Positions 25,073 through 33,272 of a stretch of 46,962 bases of DNA are shown here, in pieces. Below the pieces are notes generated by a model. That model did no database searches and was not told where the DNA came from. It saw only the letters and a list, made by a program, of their open reading frames with translations. The DNA is taken from NCBI RefSeq assembly GCF_000428885.1, contig NZ_AUAU01000026.1, positions 1 through 46,962 of the forward strand, in the 5' to 3' direction. How positions within the stretch are numbered: the stretch's first letter is position 1; each line of letters opens with the position of its first letter. The position numbers and the translations under genes were made by a program. Origin of the DNA: Geothrix fermentans DSM 14018 (GTDB lineage Bacteria > Acidobacteriota > Holophagae > Holophagales > Holophagaceae).

Positions 25073-25091
25073 CTCCGGGGAGTGCCCGGAG
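25073..25091. terminator. Small hairpin between the desaturase gene and ftsZ
   Basis: CTCCGGG (25073-25079) pairs perfectly with CCCGGAG (25085-25091) around a 5-nt loop, 7 nt after the desaturase stop. There is no T-run. The rest of the 171-nt gap between these convergent genes shows no other feature. It may be a U-less terminator for the desaturase. Confidence 0.3.
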
Positions 25092-25237
25092 AGAAGCGCC
25101 GAGACCATGGGATCACGCGTGGGCCTGCTGGGCGGCCGGTGGCGGGCGCCGATCCTCCCGACCCTGGCTCCGTCCGGGCGCAGGGAATGGAGGGGAATTC
25201 GCGTCCGGGACCGTGGATGGGGCCGGCCGCCGCGACC

Positions 25238-26506
25238 CTACTCGATGGGCAGGCGTCCCTGGCCCATGCGGATGATGGCGGGCACGTGGAGGTCGTCGTT
25301 GCCGCCGGGCAGCTCGCCGCTGGGGGTGGGGGCCTGGGGCAGGAGGCGGGTGGGCGTGGGGCCCTGGGGCTCGCCCGCGGGCACCTCGCCGTAGACGCGG
25401 CCGCTGACGCCATTCGCGGGGAGCACGGCCTGGCCATCCGCCGGCACGACCAGCGCGGTGGAGCTGGCGGGAAGGACGGCCTCCAGGGGGATGCCCAGGT
25501 GCAGGCTGTCCCGGCGGCCCTTCTGGAGCTCCTCCTCCCCGTCGAAGCCGCTGGCCAGGATGGTGACCAGGACGCGGTCCTCCATGCCTTCGCCCTCCAC
25601 GGTGCAGGCCTTGATGTCGGGCCGGCCGCTGTAGTGGTCCTGGAGGTAGTTCATGGCGGTCTCGATGGCCGTGGCCTCCATGACCTCCCAGTCGGCGGTG
25701 ATGGACACCATGACGTTGGCAGCGGCGCCGGTCTGGGCGCGCTCCAGCAGGGGGCAGGCCAGGGCCTTCTTGAGGGCGTCCATGACGGCGTCCTCGCCGC
25801 GGCCTGCGCCGGTGCCGATGAGGGCCTCGCCGCCGTTGCGGAGCACGGCCTCCACGTCGGCGAAGTCGCCGTTGATGATGCCGGGCTTGAGGATGAGGTC
25901 CGCGATGCCGCGCACGCCTTGGATGAGCACGCCGTCCGCCACGCGGAAGGCCTCCTTCATGGTCACCCGCTTGTCGCAGACGGTCTTCAGCCGCTCATTG
26001 CTCACCACGATGACCGTGTCGGCGGTGCTGCGCAGGTTGTTCAGGCCCGAGAGGGCCAGGTCGCCCTTCTTGCGGCCCTCCCAGGCGAAGGGAGTGAGCA
26101 CCACGGCCACGGTGAGGGCGCCCAGCTCCCGGGCGAAGCTGGCCAGCACCGGCGCCGCGCCCGTGCCCGTGCCGCCGCCCATGCCGCCGGTGATGAAGAC
26201 CATGTCGGCGCCCTGCAGGGCCGCCAGCACTTCCTCGCGGCTCTCCTCGGCGGCCACGGCGCCGCGCTCGGCATTGCCGCCCGCACCTAGCCCCCGGCTG
26301 CTCTGGGGCCCCAGGGGCAGCTTGAGGTGGGCCTTGCTCATGGACAGGCTCTGTTGGTCCGTGTTCATGGCGATGAACTGCACGCCAGTGACGCCGCTCT
26401 CGATCATGCGGTTGATGGCGTTGCAGCCCGCGCCGCCCACGCCGAGCACCTTGATGTTGGCGCCGGGCAGGCTGTGGGGGCAGGGGAGGAAGGGGGTCTC
26501 GGTCAT
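25238..26506 (-). CDS. ftsZ: Cell division protein FtsZ
   Basis: FtsZ is the tubulin-like GTPase that forms the division ring. The 422 residues show the GTP-binding tubulin signature GGMGGGTGTGAAP and the opening IKVLGVGGAGCNAINRMI. The C-terminal domain is complete. A variable linker ends in the conserved C-terminal peptide-like DDLHVPAIIRMG that binds FtsA. The ATG 26506 has GGGAG 5 nt upstream. It is the last gene of the ftsQ-ftsA-ftsZ run but is separated from ftsA by a 244-nt inverted-repeat element. Confidence 0.97.
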   Translation of the reverse strand: MTETPFLPCPHSLPGANIKVLGVGGAGCNAINRMIESGVTGVQFIAMNTDQQSLSMSKAHLKLPLGPQSSRGLGAGGNAERGAVAAEESREEVLAALQGADMVFITGGMGGGTGTGAAPVLASFARELGALTVAVVLTPFAWEGRKKGDLALSGLNNLRSTADTVIVVSNERLKTVCDKRVTMKEAFRVADGVLIQGVRGIADLILKPGIINGDFADVEAVLRNGGEALIGTGAGRGEDAVMDALKKALACPLLERAQTGAAANVMVSITADWEVMEATAIETAMNYLQDHYSGRPDIKACTVEGEGMEDRVLVTILASGFDGEEELQKGRRDSLHLGIPLEAVLPASSTALVVPADGQAVLPANGVSGRVYGEVPAGEPQGPTPTRLLPQAPTPSGELPGGNDDLHVPAIIRMGQGRLPIE

Positions 26507-26540
26507 CGGAACTCCCGATTGGGGGACGAGGGATTCGGAA

Positions 26541-26746
26541 GGATTCACCACGGAGACGCGGAGGAACAGATGGAGAAAGGCACGGAGAAAGACATGAGGG
26601 GGGCCGTCGAAAGGGTTTGCAGTGGCGATGAAGTCCAGGAGGAAGATGGAGGGCGAGGGGGGCTCGCGTAAGAGGTACCAGGTCTTTTCTCCGTGGTTTT
26701 CTCTGAGTGGTTCTCAGTGATCTCCGTGTCTCCGTGGTGGATCTTT
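26541..26746. repeat. Long inverted repeat between ftsA and ftsZ
   Basis: The outer arms begin with TTCACCACGGAGACGCGG near 26545 and end with CCGTGTCTCCGTGGTGGATC near 26743. An inner pair, GGCACGGAGAAAGAC near 26580 and GTCTTTTCTCCGTGG near 26683, extends the pairing. About 85 nt of purine-rich sequence lie in the middle. Bases 26722-26745 are identical to 37782-37805 in the lolC-lolD element. It fills the whole gap between two operon genes, so the ftsZ transcript would carry a strong structure just upstream of its ribosome site. Confidence 0.75.
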
Positions 26747-26750
26747 TGGA

Positions 26751-27965
26751 TCAGAACAGCTTCTTGAAACGACCGAGGAAACCGTCGCCCCGGTCCTGCT
26801 TGCTGTGGGTCTCGCCCATGTCGCGGGCCAGGGCCTTCACCGCGCCCAGGGCGTTCACGAAGTAGGGATTGCCGGTGGCCTGGGGCAGGCCACCCACGCC
26901 CATGATGCGGCCCAGCACCACGCGGGGCCGGCCCAGGATGGTCTGGGCGAGGATGGCGAGGTGGGTGAGGAGGGCCCCGCCGCCCACCAGGTGCACGCCG
27001 CCGTGGATCTCGTGCATGAGGCCCGTGCGGCCCATCTCGGCCAGCACCAGGTTCAGCAGCTCCGCGGCCCGGGCCTGGAGCACCTCGGCGATCTCCCGCC
27101 GGGGTACCAGGCGCCCCTCCTCCTCGAGCTCGATGGACTCCTCGCCGGGCACCTGGCTGGGCAGCACGGTGCCGAAGCGGATCTTGATGCGCTCGGAGGC
27201 GGCGATGCCGCCCAGGTGCTTGGTGATCTCCAGGTCGCGGGTGAAGTGCATGCCGCCGATGGGGATGACCGCGGAATGGAAGAGGGTGCCGTGCAGGAAG
27301 ATGCCCAGGTGGGTGAGGTGCTCGCCGATGTCCACCACCACGGCGCCGTTCTGGCGGTCCTCGCGGGAGAGCACCGCCTCGGCGCTGGCCAGGGGCGAGT
27401 ACATCAGCTCGGCGCCGTGCAGGCCCGCATTCTTCAGTGCCAGCTGGATGTTCATGATCACGGGGCTGGGGGCCACGACGATGCGGACCTCGGCCTCCAG
27501 CGACTCGCCGAACATGCCCACGGGGTTCCGGATGTCGCGCTGGCCCTTGATGTGGAACATCTGGGGGATGCGGTGGAGGACCAGCTCCTCCTTGGCCAGC
27601 TTGCAGCCGTTGGTGGCCTGCTCCAGCACCCGATCCCGGTCCGAGGTGCTGATGATCTTGTCGCTGCTGCTGATGGTGATGGAGTCGCGGAGGTTCTCGC
27701 CCTTGAACTGGATGCCGTCCACGGCCACGCGGATGCCGTCCACCTTGGTCTGGCCCGCGGTGTTCATGGCCTCCTCCACCGCCCGCACGATGGCGCGGGT
27801 GCAGAGGTCCATGTCCGTGATCTGGCCCTGCGTGAAGCCGCCCTGGGGCGAGGCCTGGCCGGTGCCTGTCACGTTCAGCGTCCCGTCTTCTTCCTGGACG
27901 GCCACCACCGCCACCACTTTGCTTGCACCGAGGTCGAGCCCTAGGAGAACGGCACGCTGAGGCAT
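26751..27965 (-). CDS. ftsA: Cell division protein FtsA
   Basis: This actin-like ATPase tethers FtsZ to the membrane. The 404 residues carry the phosphate-binding LLGLDLGASKVVAVV opening, a SHS2/1C insertion and a second phosphate loop VVVDIGEHLTHLGIF. The adenosine motif is HLVGGGALL. The protein ends in the amphipathic membrane-targeting helix GFLGRFKKLF. The ATG 27965 follows AAGGA. It lies 93 nt after ftsQ. Confidence 0.96.
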   Translation of the reverse strand: MPQRAVLLGLDLGASKVVAVVAVQEEDGTLNVTGTGQASPQGGFTQGQITDMDLCTRAIVRAVEEAMNTAGQTKVDGIRVAVDGIQFKGENLRDSITISSSDKIISTSDRDRVLEQATNGCKLAKEELVLHRIPQMFHIKGQRDIRNPVGMFGESLEAEVRIVVAPSPVIMNIQLALKNAGLHGAELMYSPLASAEAVLSREDRQNGAVVVDIGEHLTHLGIFLHGTLFHSAVIPIGGMHFTRDLEITKHLGGIAASERIKIRFGTVLPSQVPGEESIELEEEGRLVPRREIAEVLQARAAELLNLVLAEMGRTGLMHEIHGGVHLVGGGALLTHLAILAQTILGRPRVVLGRIMGVGGLPQATGNPYFVNALGAVKALARDMGETHSKQDRGDGFLGRFKKLF

Positions 27966-28058
27966 GAAGATCCTTTTCCTTGCTCTAGGTTTACACCACT
28001 TCCGTGCCGGGTTCGAGCCCTTGCGCACGGAAAAAACGCCGCTTTCTTCCCGCGGAGG

Positions 28059-28847
28059 TCAGCGTGGCGTCTTGGCGGCGGGGGAGGCCTCCTCGGGTTC
28101 CCCCACGGCGACCTCCTCGTCCCAGCGAAGGTCGATGTAGCGGAGCCGGGCCAGATCCGGCCGCTGGGACAGGCGATCCACGAAGAGACCCTGAAAATTG
28201 GGCACGTTTTTCGTCACATCCTGGCGGGAGAGATAGATGGGGGCCGGGAGACCCTCGATGTAGGCCACGGGCCCCTTCGAGCTCCACCTCAGCTCCGTCA
28301 GCCGATCGTAAAATCCTCCCTGTTTTTCCCTCAGAGCCCGTGCTGCGCTCACAAGCCGGGCCAGACCCTGGTCCGTCTGGCTGGCGGGATCCACCACCAC
28401 GGGAATGGGGCTTAGGTTCGCCTGGCTCACCCGGTCCAGGAGGATGCCGTCGTCCGACACCAGGAACACGCCGTTGCTCCGCACCAGCCAGAGCACGGGA
28501 TGCCGCTCCTCCACCACGAGGCTCAGCCGGTCCGGGGGGTCCTTGCGGATCAGGAGGTTCCTCACCCAGCGCTTGGCCTCGATGCGGGCCCGCAACTCCT
28601 CTGCATCCACCCAGAAGAGGGGCTTGCCCAGCACCAGCTTCTCCGCCAGGGCCTGGATCTCCGCCTGGCGCTCGCCCCGGCAGCCGCTCACATTCACCTG
28701 CTCGATGGTGAGCTTCTGGAGGCCCAGGTACCGGGTGCCCACCTCCATGAGCCCCCAGGCCACCCCGCCCAGCACCACCACCGTGAGTCCCGCCCGCACC
28801 CAGGGGAACCAGGGGCGCTTGGGACGGGTGCGGGGGAGCATGGGCAT
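28059..28847 (-). CDS. ftsQ: Cell division protein FtsQ
   Basis: This bitopic division protein has 262 residues: a short basic cytoplasmic tail, one membrane helix (about 17-38), a POTRA domain (LTIEQVNVSGCRGERQAEIQAL onward) and an FtsQ/DivIB beta domain ending near 250. It links early and late division proteins. The start ATG 28847 (MPMLPRTRPKRP) has only a weak ribosome site. The gene is the first of ftsQ-ftsA-ftsZ but its usual upstream neighbour murB is 1.8 kb away, behind an inserted plus-strand pair. Confidence 0.9.
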   Translation of the reverse strand: MPMLPRTRPKRPWFPWVRAGLTVVVLGGVAWGLMEVGTRYLGLQKLTIEQVNVSGCRGERQAEIQALAEKLVLGKPLFWVDAEELRARIEAKRWVRNLLIRKDPPDRLSLVVEERHPVLWLVRSNGVFLVSDDGILLDRVSQANLSPIPVVVDPASQTDQGLARLVSAARALREKQGGFYDRLTELRWSSKGPVAYIEGLPAPIYLSRQDVTKNVPNFQGLFVDRLSQRPDLARLRYIDLRWDEEVAVGEPEEASPAAKTPR

Positions 28848-28929
28848 GGGGGTCAGTCTACCGCCTGGGGGCGGCGGCCCGAATGATCCGGAAGCATCCC
28901 CCATCCTCGAAAAGCTGGGAGGATGCCCC

Positions 28930-30180
28930 ATGGCCGCGACCGCCCCCGGAGGCATTCCGGATCTCCTTGATGCGCTCTTCCGCTCGGAGTCGCGCCGGAT
29001 CCTGGCCACGCTGATCCGGTTGCTCGGGGATTTCGACCTGGCCGAGGACGGCATGCATGATGCGTTCACGGCCGCGCTGGAATCCTGGCCCAGGGATGGC
29101 GTGCCCCGGAACCCCAGGGCCTGGCTGGTCTCCACGGGCCGCTTCAAGGCCATCGACCGCCTGAGGCGGTCCGCCCGTTTCAAAACCCCGCTCGAAGGCC
29201 TGGCGGAGATCCCCGACGAAGAAGCGCCAGGGTTCATGGAAGGGCAAGAAGGTATTGAAGATGACCGGCTTCGGCTCATCTTCACCTGCTGCCATCCGGC
29301 CCTGTCGCCGGAAGCCAGCGCCGCCCTGACCCTCCGGGAGGTGTGCGGCCTGACGACGGAGGCCATCGCGCGCGCCTTCCTCACCGCCCCATCGACGCTG
29401 GCCCAGCGGATCGTCCGGGCCAAGTCGAAGATCCGGGACGCCGGCATTCCCTACGAAGTCCCCGGCCGGGAGGAACTGCCGGACCGGCTGGACGCGGTGC
29501 TGAAGGTCGTCTACCTCGTGTTCAACGAAGGCTACTCCGCCTCCTCGGGAGCGGCGCTGACGCGTCCGGACCTCTCGGGCGAGGCCGTCCGCCTGGGCCG
29601 GCTGCTCCTTGAGCTGCTGCCGGATCCGGAGGTGAGGGGCCTGCTCGCCCTCATGCTGCTCCAGGAGTCCCGGAGGGCCGCGCGGACCTCGCCGGCGGGG
29701 GACCTGGTGCTGCTGGAGGACCAGGACCGCTCCCTGTGGGACCGGGCCCTGATGGCCGAGGGGAAGGCGCTGGCGGAGCGGGCCCTGGCCTCCCGCCGGG
29801 TCGGACCCTACACACTCCAGGCCGCCATCGCCGCCGTCCATGCCGAGGCTGTCCAAGGATCCGCCACGGACTGGACCCGGATCATCGGGCTCTACACCCT
29901 CCTCCTCCGGATCGCGCCCTCGCCCGTGGTCGAACTCAACCGGGCGGTGGCCGTGGCCATGCGGGACGGCCCCCGGGCCGGGCTGGACCTCATCGACGCC
30001 CTTCTGGGGCGCCGCGAACTGGCGGAGTACCACCTGGCCCACTCCGCCAGGGCGGACCTCTGCCGCCGGCTGGGGAGAACCGGGGAGGCGATCGACTCCT
30101 ACCGCCAGGCCCTGGGGCTGGCCCGGCAGGAGCCCGAGCGGCGGTTCCTCGAACGGCGTCTGGTCGAGCTCCAGAAATAA
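28930..30180 (+). CDS. ECF42-type RNA polymerase sigma factor with long C-terminal extension
   Basis: The 416-residue protein has sigma region 2 (about 15-80, DLAEDGMHDAFTAALESWP) and region 4 (about 115-170, LTLREVCGLTTEAIARAFLTAPSTLAQRIVRAK). A long helical, TPR-like extension (DUF6596 region, VYLVFNEGYSASSG) follows to the end. This build marks the ECF42 group, which has no classical anti-sigma factor and is genetically tied to DGPF/YCII proteins. Such a gene follows 81 nt downstream. The ATG 28930 has GGGAGG upstream. The gene is divergent from ftsQ. Confidence 0.9.
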   Translation: MAATAPGGIPDLLDALFRSESRRILATLIRLLGDFDLAEDGMHDAFTAALESWPRDGVPRNPRAWLVSTGRFKAIDRLRRSARFKTPLEGLAEIPDEEAPGFMEGQEGIEDDRLRLIFTCCHPALSPEASAALTLREVCGLTTEAIARAFLTAPSTLAQRIVRAKSKIRDAGIPYEVPGREELPDRLDAVLKVVYLVFNEGYSASSGAALTRPDLSGEAVRLGRLLLELLPDPEVRGLLALMLLQESRRAARTSPAGDLVLLEDQDRSLWDRALMAEGKALAERALASRRVGPYTLQAAIAAVHAEAVQGSATDWTRIIGLYTLLLRIAPSPVVELNRAVAVAMRDGPRAGLDLIDALLGRRELAEYHLAHSARADLCRRLGRTGEAIDSYRQALGLARQEPERRFLERRLVELQK

Positions 30181-30261
30181 TGTTTCGGGCCCTGTCGAAA
30201 GGGTTCCTCCTCGAACGACCAGGGGGTGAAGGCGGTCAAGACGACCCCCAAGGAGCCACCC

Positions 30262-30654
30262 ATGAAATACATCTGCTTCGGGTACCTCGACGTCCAGCAG
30301 TGGGCGACCCTCTCCCAAAGCGAGCAACACGACAGGTTCGATGCGTGCTTCACCTACGACGAGGGGCTGAAGAAGGACGGCCACTGGGTCGGCGGGGAGG
30401 GGCTGCAGGGCCCGGATACCGCCGTCATGGTGCGATACAAGGAAGGCAAGGTGTCCGTGACGGACGGCCCCTATGCCGAGACCAAGGAGCTGTTGGGTGG
30501 TCTCTTGATCCTGGAGGCCAGGGATCTCAACCACGCCATCCATCTGATCTCGAACCATCCGGGGCTGAAGATGGGCCCCTGGGAGATCCGCCCCGCCGCG
30601 GACCTCACCCCGATGATCCGCGAAAGCGAGCAGCGCCGCGCCGCCTTGAAATAG
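30262..30654 (+). CDS. DGPF/YCII-domain protein paired with the ECF42 sigma factor
   Basis: The 130-residue YCII-related protein has the MKYICFGYLD opening and the motif DGPYAETKELLGG, the DGPF-type signature in which Phe is Tyr. YCII-like folds are small dimeric alpha-beta barrels; the role of the DGPF subgroup is not established, but it accompanies ECF42 sigma factors and is a likely target or effector. The ATG 30262 is preceded by AGGAG with a 6-nt gap, chosen over an upstream in-frame GTG at 30226. Confidence 0.88.
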   Translation: MKYICFGYLDVQQWATLSQSEQHDRFDACFTYDEGLKKDGHWVGGEGLQGPDTAVMVRYKEGKVSVTDGPYAETKELLGGLLILEARDLNHAIHLISNHPGLKMGPWEIRPAADLTPMIRESEQRRAALK

Positions 30655-30689
30655 GCGCGGGGATCGCGTTCGACGGGCGGCCCTGGACC

Positions 30690-31574
30690 CTACCGCCAGA
30701 TCTCCACTTCGGGTTCCAGGGCCACCCCCCAGCGCTCCCGCACGGCGGTCTGCACCCGCTCCATCAGCTCCGCGAACTGGGCGGCGGTGGCGTGGCCGTG
30801 GTTGATGAGGAAGTTGGCGTGTTCGGGGCTCACCTCGGCGTCGCCCACGCGCAGGCCCTTGAGGCCCGCCTGGTCGATGAGGCGGCCGGCGCTCTGGCCC
30901 GGCGGGTTCTTGAAGATGCAGCCGGCGTTGCGCTTCGACAGCGGCTGGCTGGTGCCGCGCTTCTGCCGGTACTCGGCCACCTGGGCCCGGATGGTGGCGG
31001 GATCGCCTTCCGCCAGCCGGGCCGTGGCGGAGAGCACCACGCGGCCCCCCGTGAGGAAGCTCCAGCGGTAGCGGAACTCGCCGGGATCCGGGGCCTTCTC
31101 CACCAGGTCGCCCTCGGGCGTGAGGAAGCGGTAGCGCTCCAGCACGTCCACCCACTCCCGGCCGTAGGCCCCGGCGTTCATGCGGATGGCGCCGCCGAGG
31201 GAGCCGGGTATGCCGCTGGCGAACTCCAGGCCCGAGAGTCCCGCCGCCGCAGCGGCCTCCGCCAGGGCGATGTGGCCGTGGCTGGCGGGAGCCGTGAGGC
31301 GCGCGCCGTCGCGCTGGACCGTCTTCGGCAGGGCCAGGCGCAGCACCGGCGTGTCGATGTCGCCCAGCACCACCAGGTTCGAGCCGCCTCCCAGCACCCG
31401 CCAGGGCAGGCCCTCCCGGGCGCAGGCGCGGACGAAGGCCTGGGCCTCATCCTCGGTCGTGGGCTCGAAGAGCCAGCGGCAGACGCCTCCGACGCCCAGC
31501 GTCGTGAGGCGCGCGAAGGGCACGTCCCGGCGGTGGGGCACCTTCAGCAGCTCGTCGGGCAGGGGGCGCGTCAT
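30690..31574 (-). CDS. murB: UDP-N-acetylenolpyruvoylglucosamine reductase
   Basis: MurB reduces UDP-GlcNAc-enolpyruvate to UDP-MurNAc with NADPH in peptidoglycan synthesis. The 294-residue FAD enzyme shows the FAD-binding VLGGGSNLVV and GGAIRMNAGAYG motifs. It also has the active-site block NAGCIFKNPPGQSAGRLIDQAGLKG. Cys stands where many MurB enzymes have the proton-donor Ser; Cys forms are known in the family. It is 24 nt downstream of the tetR-type gene and the next same-strand gene is ftsQ. Confidence 0.95.
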   Translation of the reverse strand: MTRPLPDELLKVPHRRDVPFARLTTLGVGGVCRWLFEPTTEDEAQAFVRACAREGLPWRVLGGGSNLVVLGDIDTPVLRLALPKTVQRDGARLTAPASHGHIALAEAAAAAGLSGLEFASGIPGSLGGAIRMNAGAYGREWVDVLERYRFLTPEGDLVEKAPDPGEFRYRWSFLTGGRVVLSATARLAEGDPATIRAQVAEYRQKRGTSQPLSKRNAGCIFKNPPGQSAGRLIDQAGLKGLRVGDAEVSPEHANFLINHGHATAAQFAELMERVQTAVRERWGVALEPEVEIWR

Positions 31575-31598
31575 CGATTCCAGTATGGACGAACCGGC

Positions 31599-32168
31599 TC
31601 AGCTCCCGGCTTCCGGCGCGGGCCGGAGGGAGGCCAGCACCATCTCCAGCAGGCCGTCGATCATGGCGCGGAGCTCGTCGGCGTCTTTGGCGGTCTCCTT
31701 GAAGCCGTGGACGGCGCGGGTGAGGACCCGGGCGATCTGCTCTGGAGGCAGGGTACCCGCGCCCAGGGGCGCGAGGATGGCCGCCAGCTCGACCTCAAAG
31801 GCCGCGATGGCCTGGTCGATGGCGGGTTTCGCGAAGGCGAGGCCGGTGTGGGCGGGCTCCCGGAACTCCGGCGAGGCCGCGAAGAGCCCGAAGGGCCGGA
31901 CGGCCCAGAGCTCGAAGGCGAAGCGGAGCTTTTCCAGGGGGGTGGTCCGGGCGCCCAGGCCCTGGCGGACCTCCTCCAGGGTGCGGGCCGTGAAGGACCG
32001 GAGGACGGCCTCGAAGACCTCCTCCTTGCGGCAGAAGACCAGGTAGAGGGCGGGCCGGGACATGCCGGCGGCCTCGGCGAGGTCGCCCATGGTGGTCCGC
32101 CGGTAGCCGTGGCGGAGGAACACGGATTCGGCGGCCTCGAGGACCCGGGACCTCTTGTCGCTGCCCAT
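31599..32168 (-). CDS. TetR-family transcriptional regulator
   Basis: The 189-residue protein starts with a TetR DNA-binding domain (VLEAAESVFLRHGYRRTTMGDLAEAAGMSRPALYLVFCRKEEVF, about 9-55). A ligand-binding helical domain of unknown specificity follows. It is divergent from the SDR gene. Two matched palindromic sites lie between them (32178-32237), so it probably represses itself and the SDR gene. It also precedes murB by 24 nt on the same strand, so murB may share its transcript. Confidence 0.92.
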   Translation of the reverse strand: MGSDKRSRVLEAAESVFLRHGYRRTTMGDLAEAAGMSRPALYLVFCRKEEVFEAVLRSFTARTLEEVRQGLGARTTPLEKLRFAFELWAVRPFGLFAASPEFREPAHTGLAFAKPAIDQAIAAFEVELAAILAPLGAGTLPPEQIARVLTRAVHGFKETAKDADELRAMIDGLLEMVLASLRPAPEAGS

Positions 32169-32177
32169 GAAATGAGG

Positions 32178-32237
32178 ATTGACAAAATGTGTCCGATTGT
32201 CAATATGAACGCACTGACATTATTCGTCTGAATGTCA
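32178..32237. promoter_or_regulatory. Two tandem operator-like palindromes in the tetR-SDR intergenic region
   Basis: Two 23-bp sites, 32180-32202 and 32215-32237, share the layout TGACA-N13-TGTCA and about 17 of 23 positions. Their centres are 35 bp apart. The first has ATTGACA/TGTCAAT arms and the second TGACATT/AATGTCA arms. The region also supplies TTGACA hexamers on both strands, usable as -35 boxes. Location and symmetry suggest binding by the adjacent TetR protein. Confidence 0.6.
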
Positions 32238-32257
32238 AATCCTAGTTGGAGAGCCAC

Positions 32258-33175
32258 ATGAGACAAGAACCTTGGACCTGGGCCCAAGTGCCCAACCAGA
32301 CCGGCCGGGTGGCCGTGGTCACCGGGGCCACCTCCGGCACGGGGTATGAGGCGGCCCGCATCCTGGCGGCCTGCCGGGCCACGGTGGTCCTGGCCTGCCG
32401 CAATCTGCCCAAGGCCGGGGAGGCCGCCCAGCGCATCCGAGTGCTCCACCCCGGGGCCCGGGTGGAGGTCCAGGGCCTGGACCTGGCCTCCCTGGCCTCC
32501 GTCCGGCAGGCCGCCGCGGACCTCCTCGGCCGCTTCGACCGGCTGGACCTGCTCCTCAACAACGCCGGCGTCATGGTCCCTCCTTATGGAAAGACCGAGG
32601 ACGGCTTCGAGCTGCAGCTCGGCACCAACCACTTCGGCCCCTTCGCGCTGACCGGTCTTCTGATGGACCGCCTGCTGGCCACCCCGGGCTCCCGCGTGGC
32701 GACCATGAGCAGCAACGCCCACCGGATGGGCCGCATCTACGCCGACGACCTGAACTTCGAGCGCGGCTACCGGGCCTGGGCCGCCTACGGCCAGTCCAAG
32801 CTGGCGAACCTCCTCTTCGCCTACGAGCTGGATCGCCGCCTGGCGGCGGCCGGAGCGGCGACGCGCTCGGTGGCTGCGCATCCCGGCTGGGCCCGGACGG
32901 AGCTCCAGCGCCACGCGGGCTGGATCAGCTGGCTCCGCGTCGCGGGCCTGGAGAGCCTGCTGAGCCAGGACGCCTTCGGCGGCGCCCAGCCCCTGCTGCG
33001 GGCGGCCACGGATCCCGCCGTGAAGGGCGGCGAGTACTTCGGGCCCTCGGGCTTCCAGGAGATGAAGGGGGCGCCCATGCCGGTCCAGTCCGATGCCCGC
33101 TCCCGGGACGAGGGGCTCCAGCGCTGGATGTGGCGGCTCTCCGAGCAGAGCACGGGGGTGGTGTATCCGCTCTGA
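32258..33175 (+). CDS. Short-chain dehydrogenase/reductase (retinol dehydrogenase-like)
   Basis: The 305-residue NAD(P)-dependent SDR shows the nucleotide motif TGATSGTG, the LLLNNAGVM motif, the catalytic S (SSNAHRMG) and YGQSK, plus a C-terminal block HPGWARTEL. This pattern is typical of classical SDRs of the retinol/WW-domain oxidoreductase type; the substrate is unknown. The ATG 32258 follows GGAGAG with a 4-nt gap, so the TTG at 32246 is unlikely. It is divergent from tetR and probably controlled by it. Confidence 0.9.
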   Translation: MRQEPWTWAQVPNQTGRVAVVTGATSGTGYEAARILAACRATVVLACRNLPKAGEAAQRIRVLHPGARVEVQGLDLASLASVRQAAADLLGRFDRLDLLLNNAGVMVPPYGKTEDGFELQLGTNHFGPFALTGLLMDRLLATPGSRVATMSSNAHRMGRIYADDLNFERGYRAWAAYGQSKLANLLFAYELDRRLAAAGAATRSVAAHPGWARTELQRHAGWISWLRVAGLESLLSQDAFGGAQPLLRAATDPAVKGGEYFGPSGFQEMKGAPMPVQSDARSRDEGLQRWMWRLSEQSTGVVYPL

Positions 33176-33272
33176 CCGTTTTCGAAAAGCCGGGGCCCTG
33201 GTCCTCGCCGCTCTGGTGGCGGGAGGCTTCTGGGCTGCCGGTTCCTCCCCCGACTTCCTGAGGAGTCCCCGC

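Noticed and set aside
27995-28045. Terminator between ftsQ and ftsA (CCGC stem with a T6 run on the minus strand)
   Set aside because: The stem is only four base pairs with a large loop; it is too weak to support a terminator inside an essential operon.
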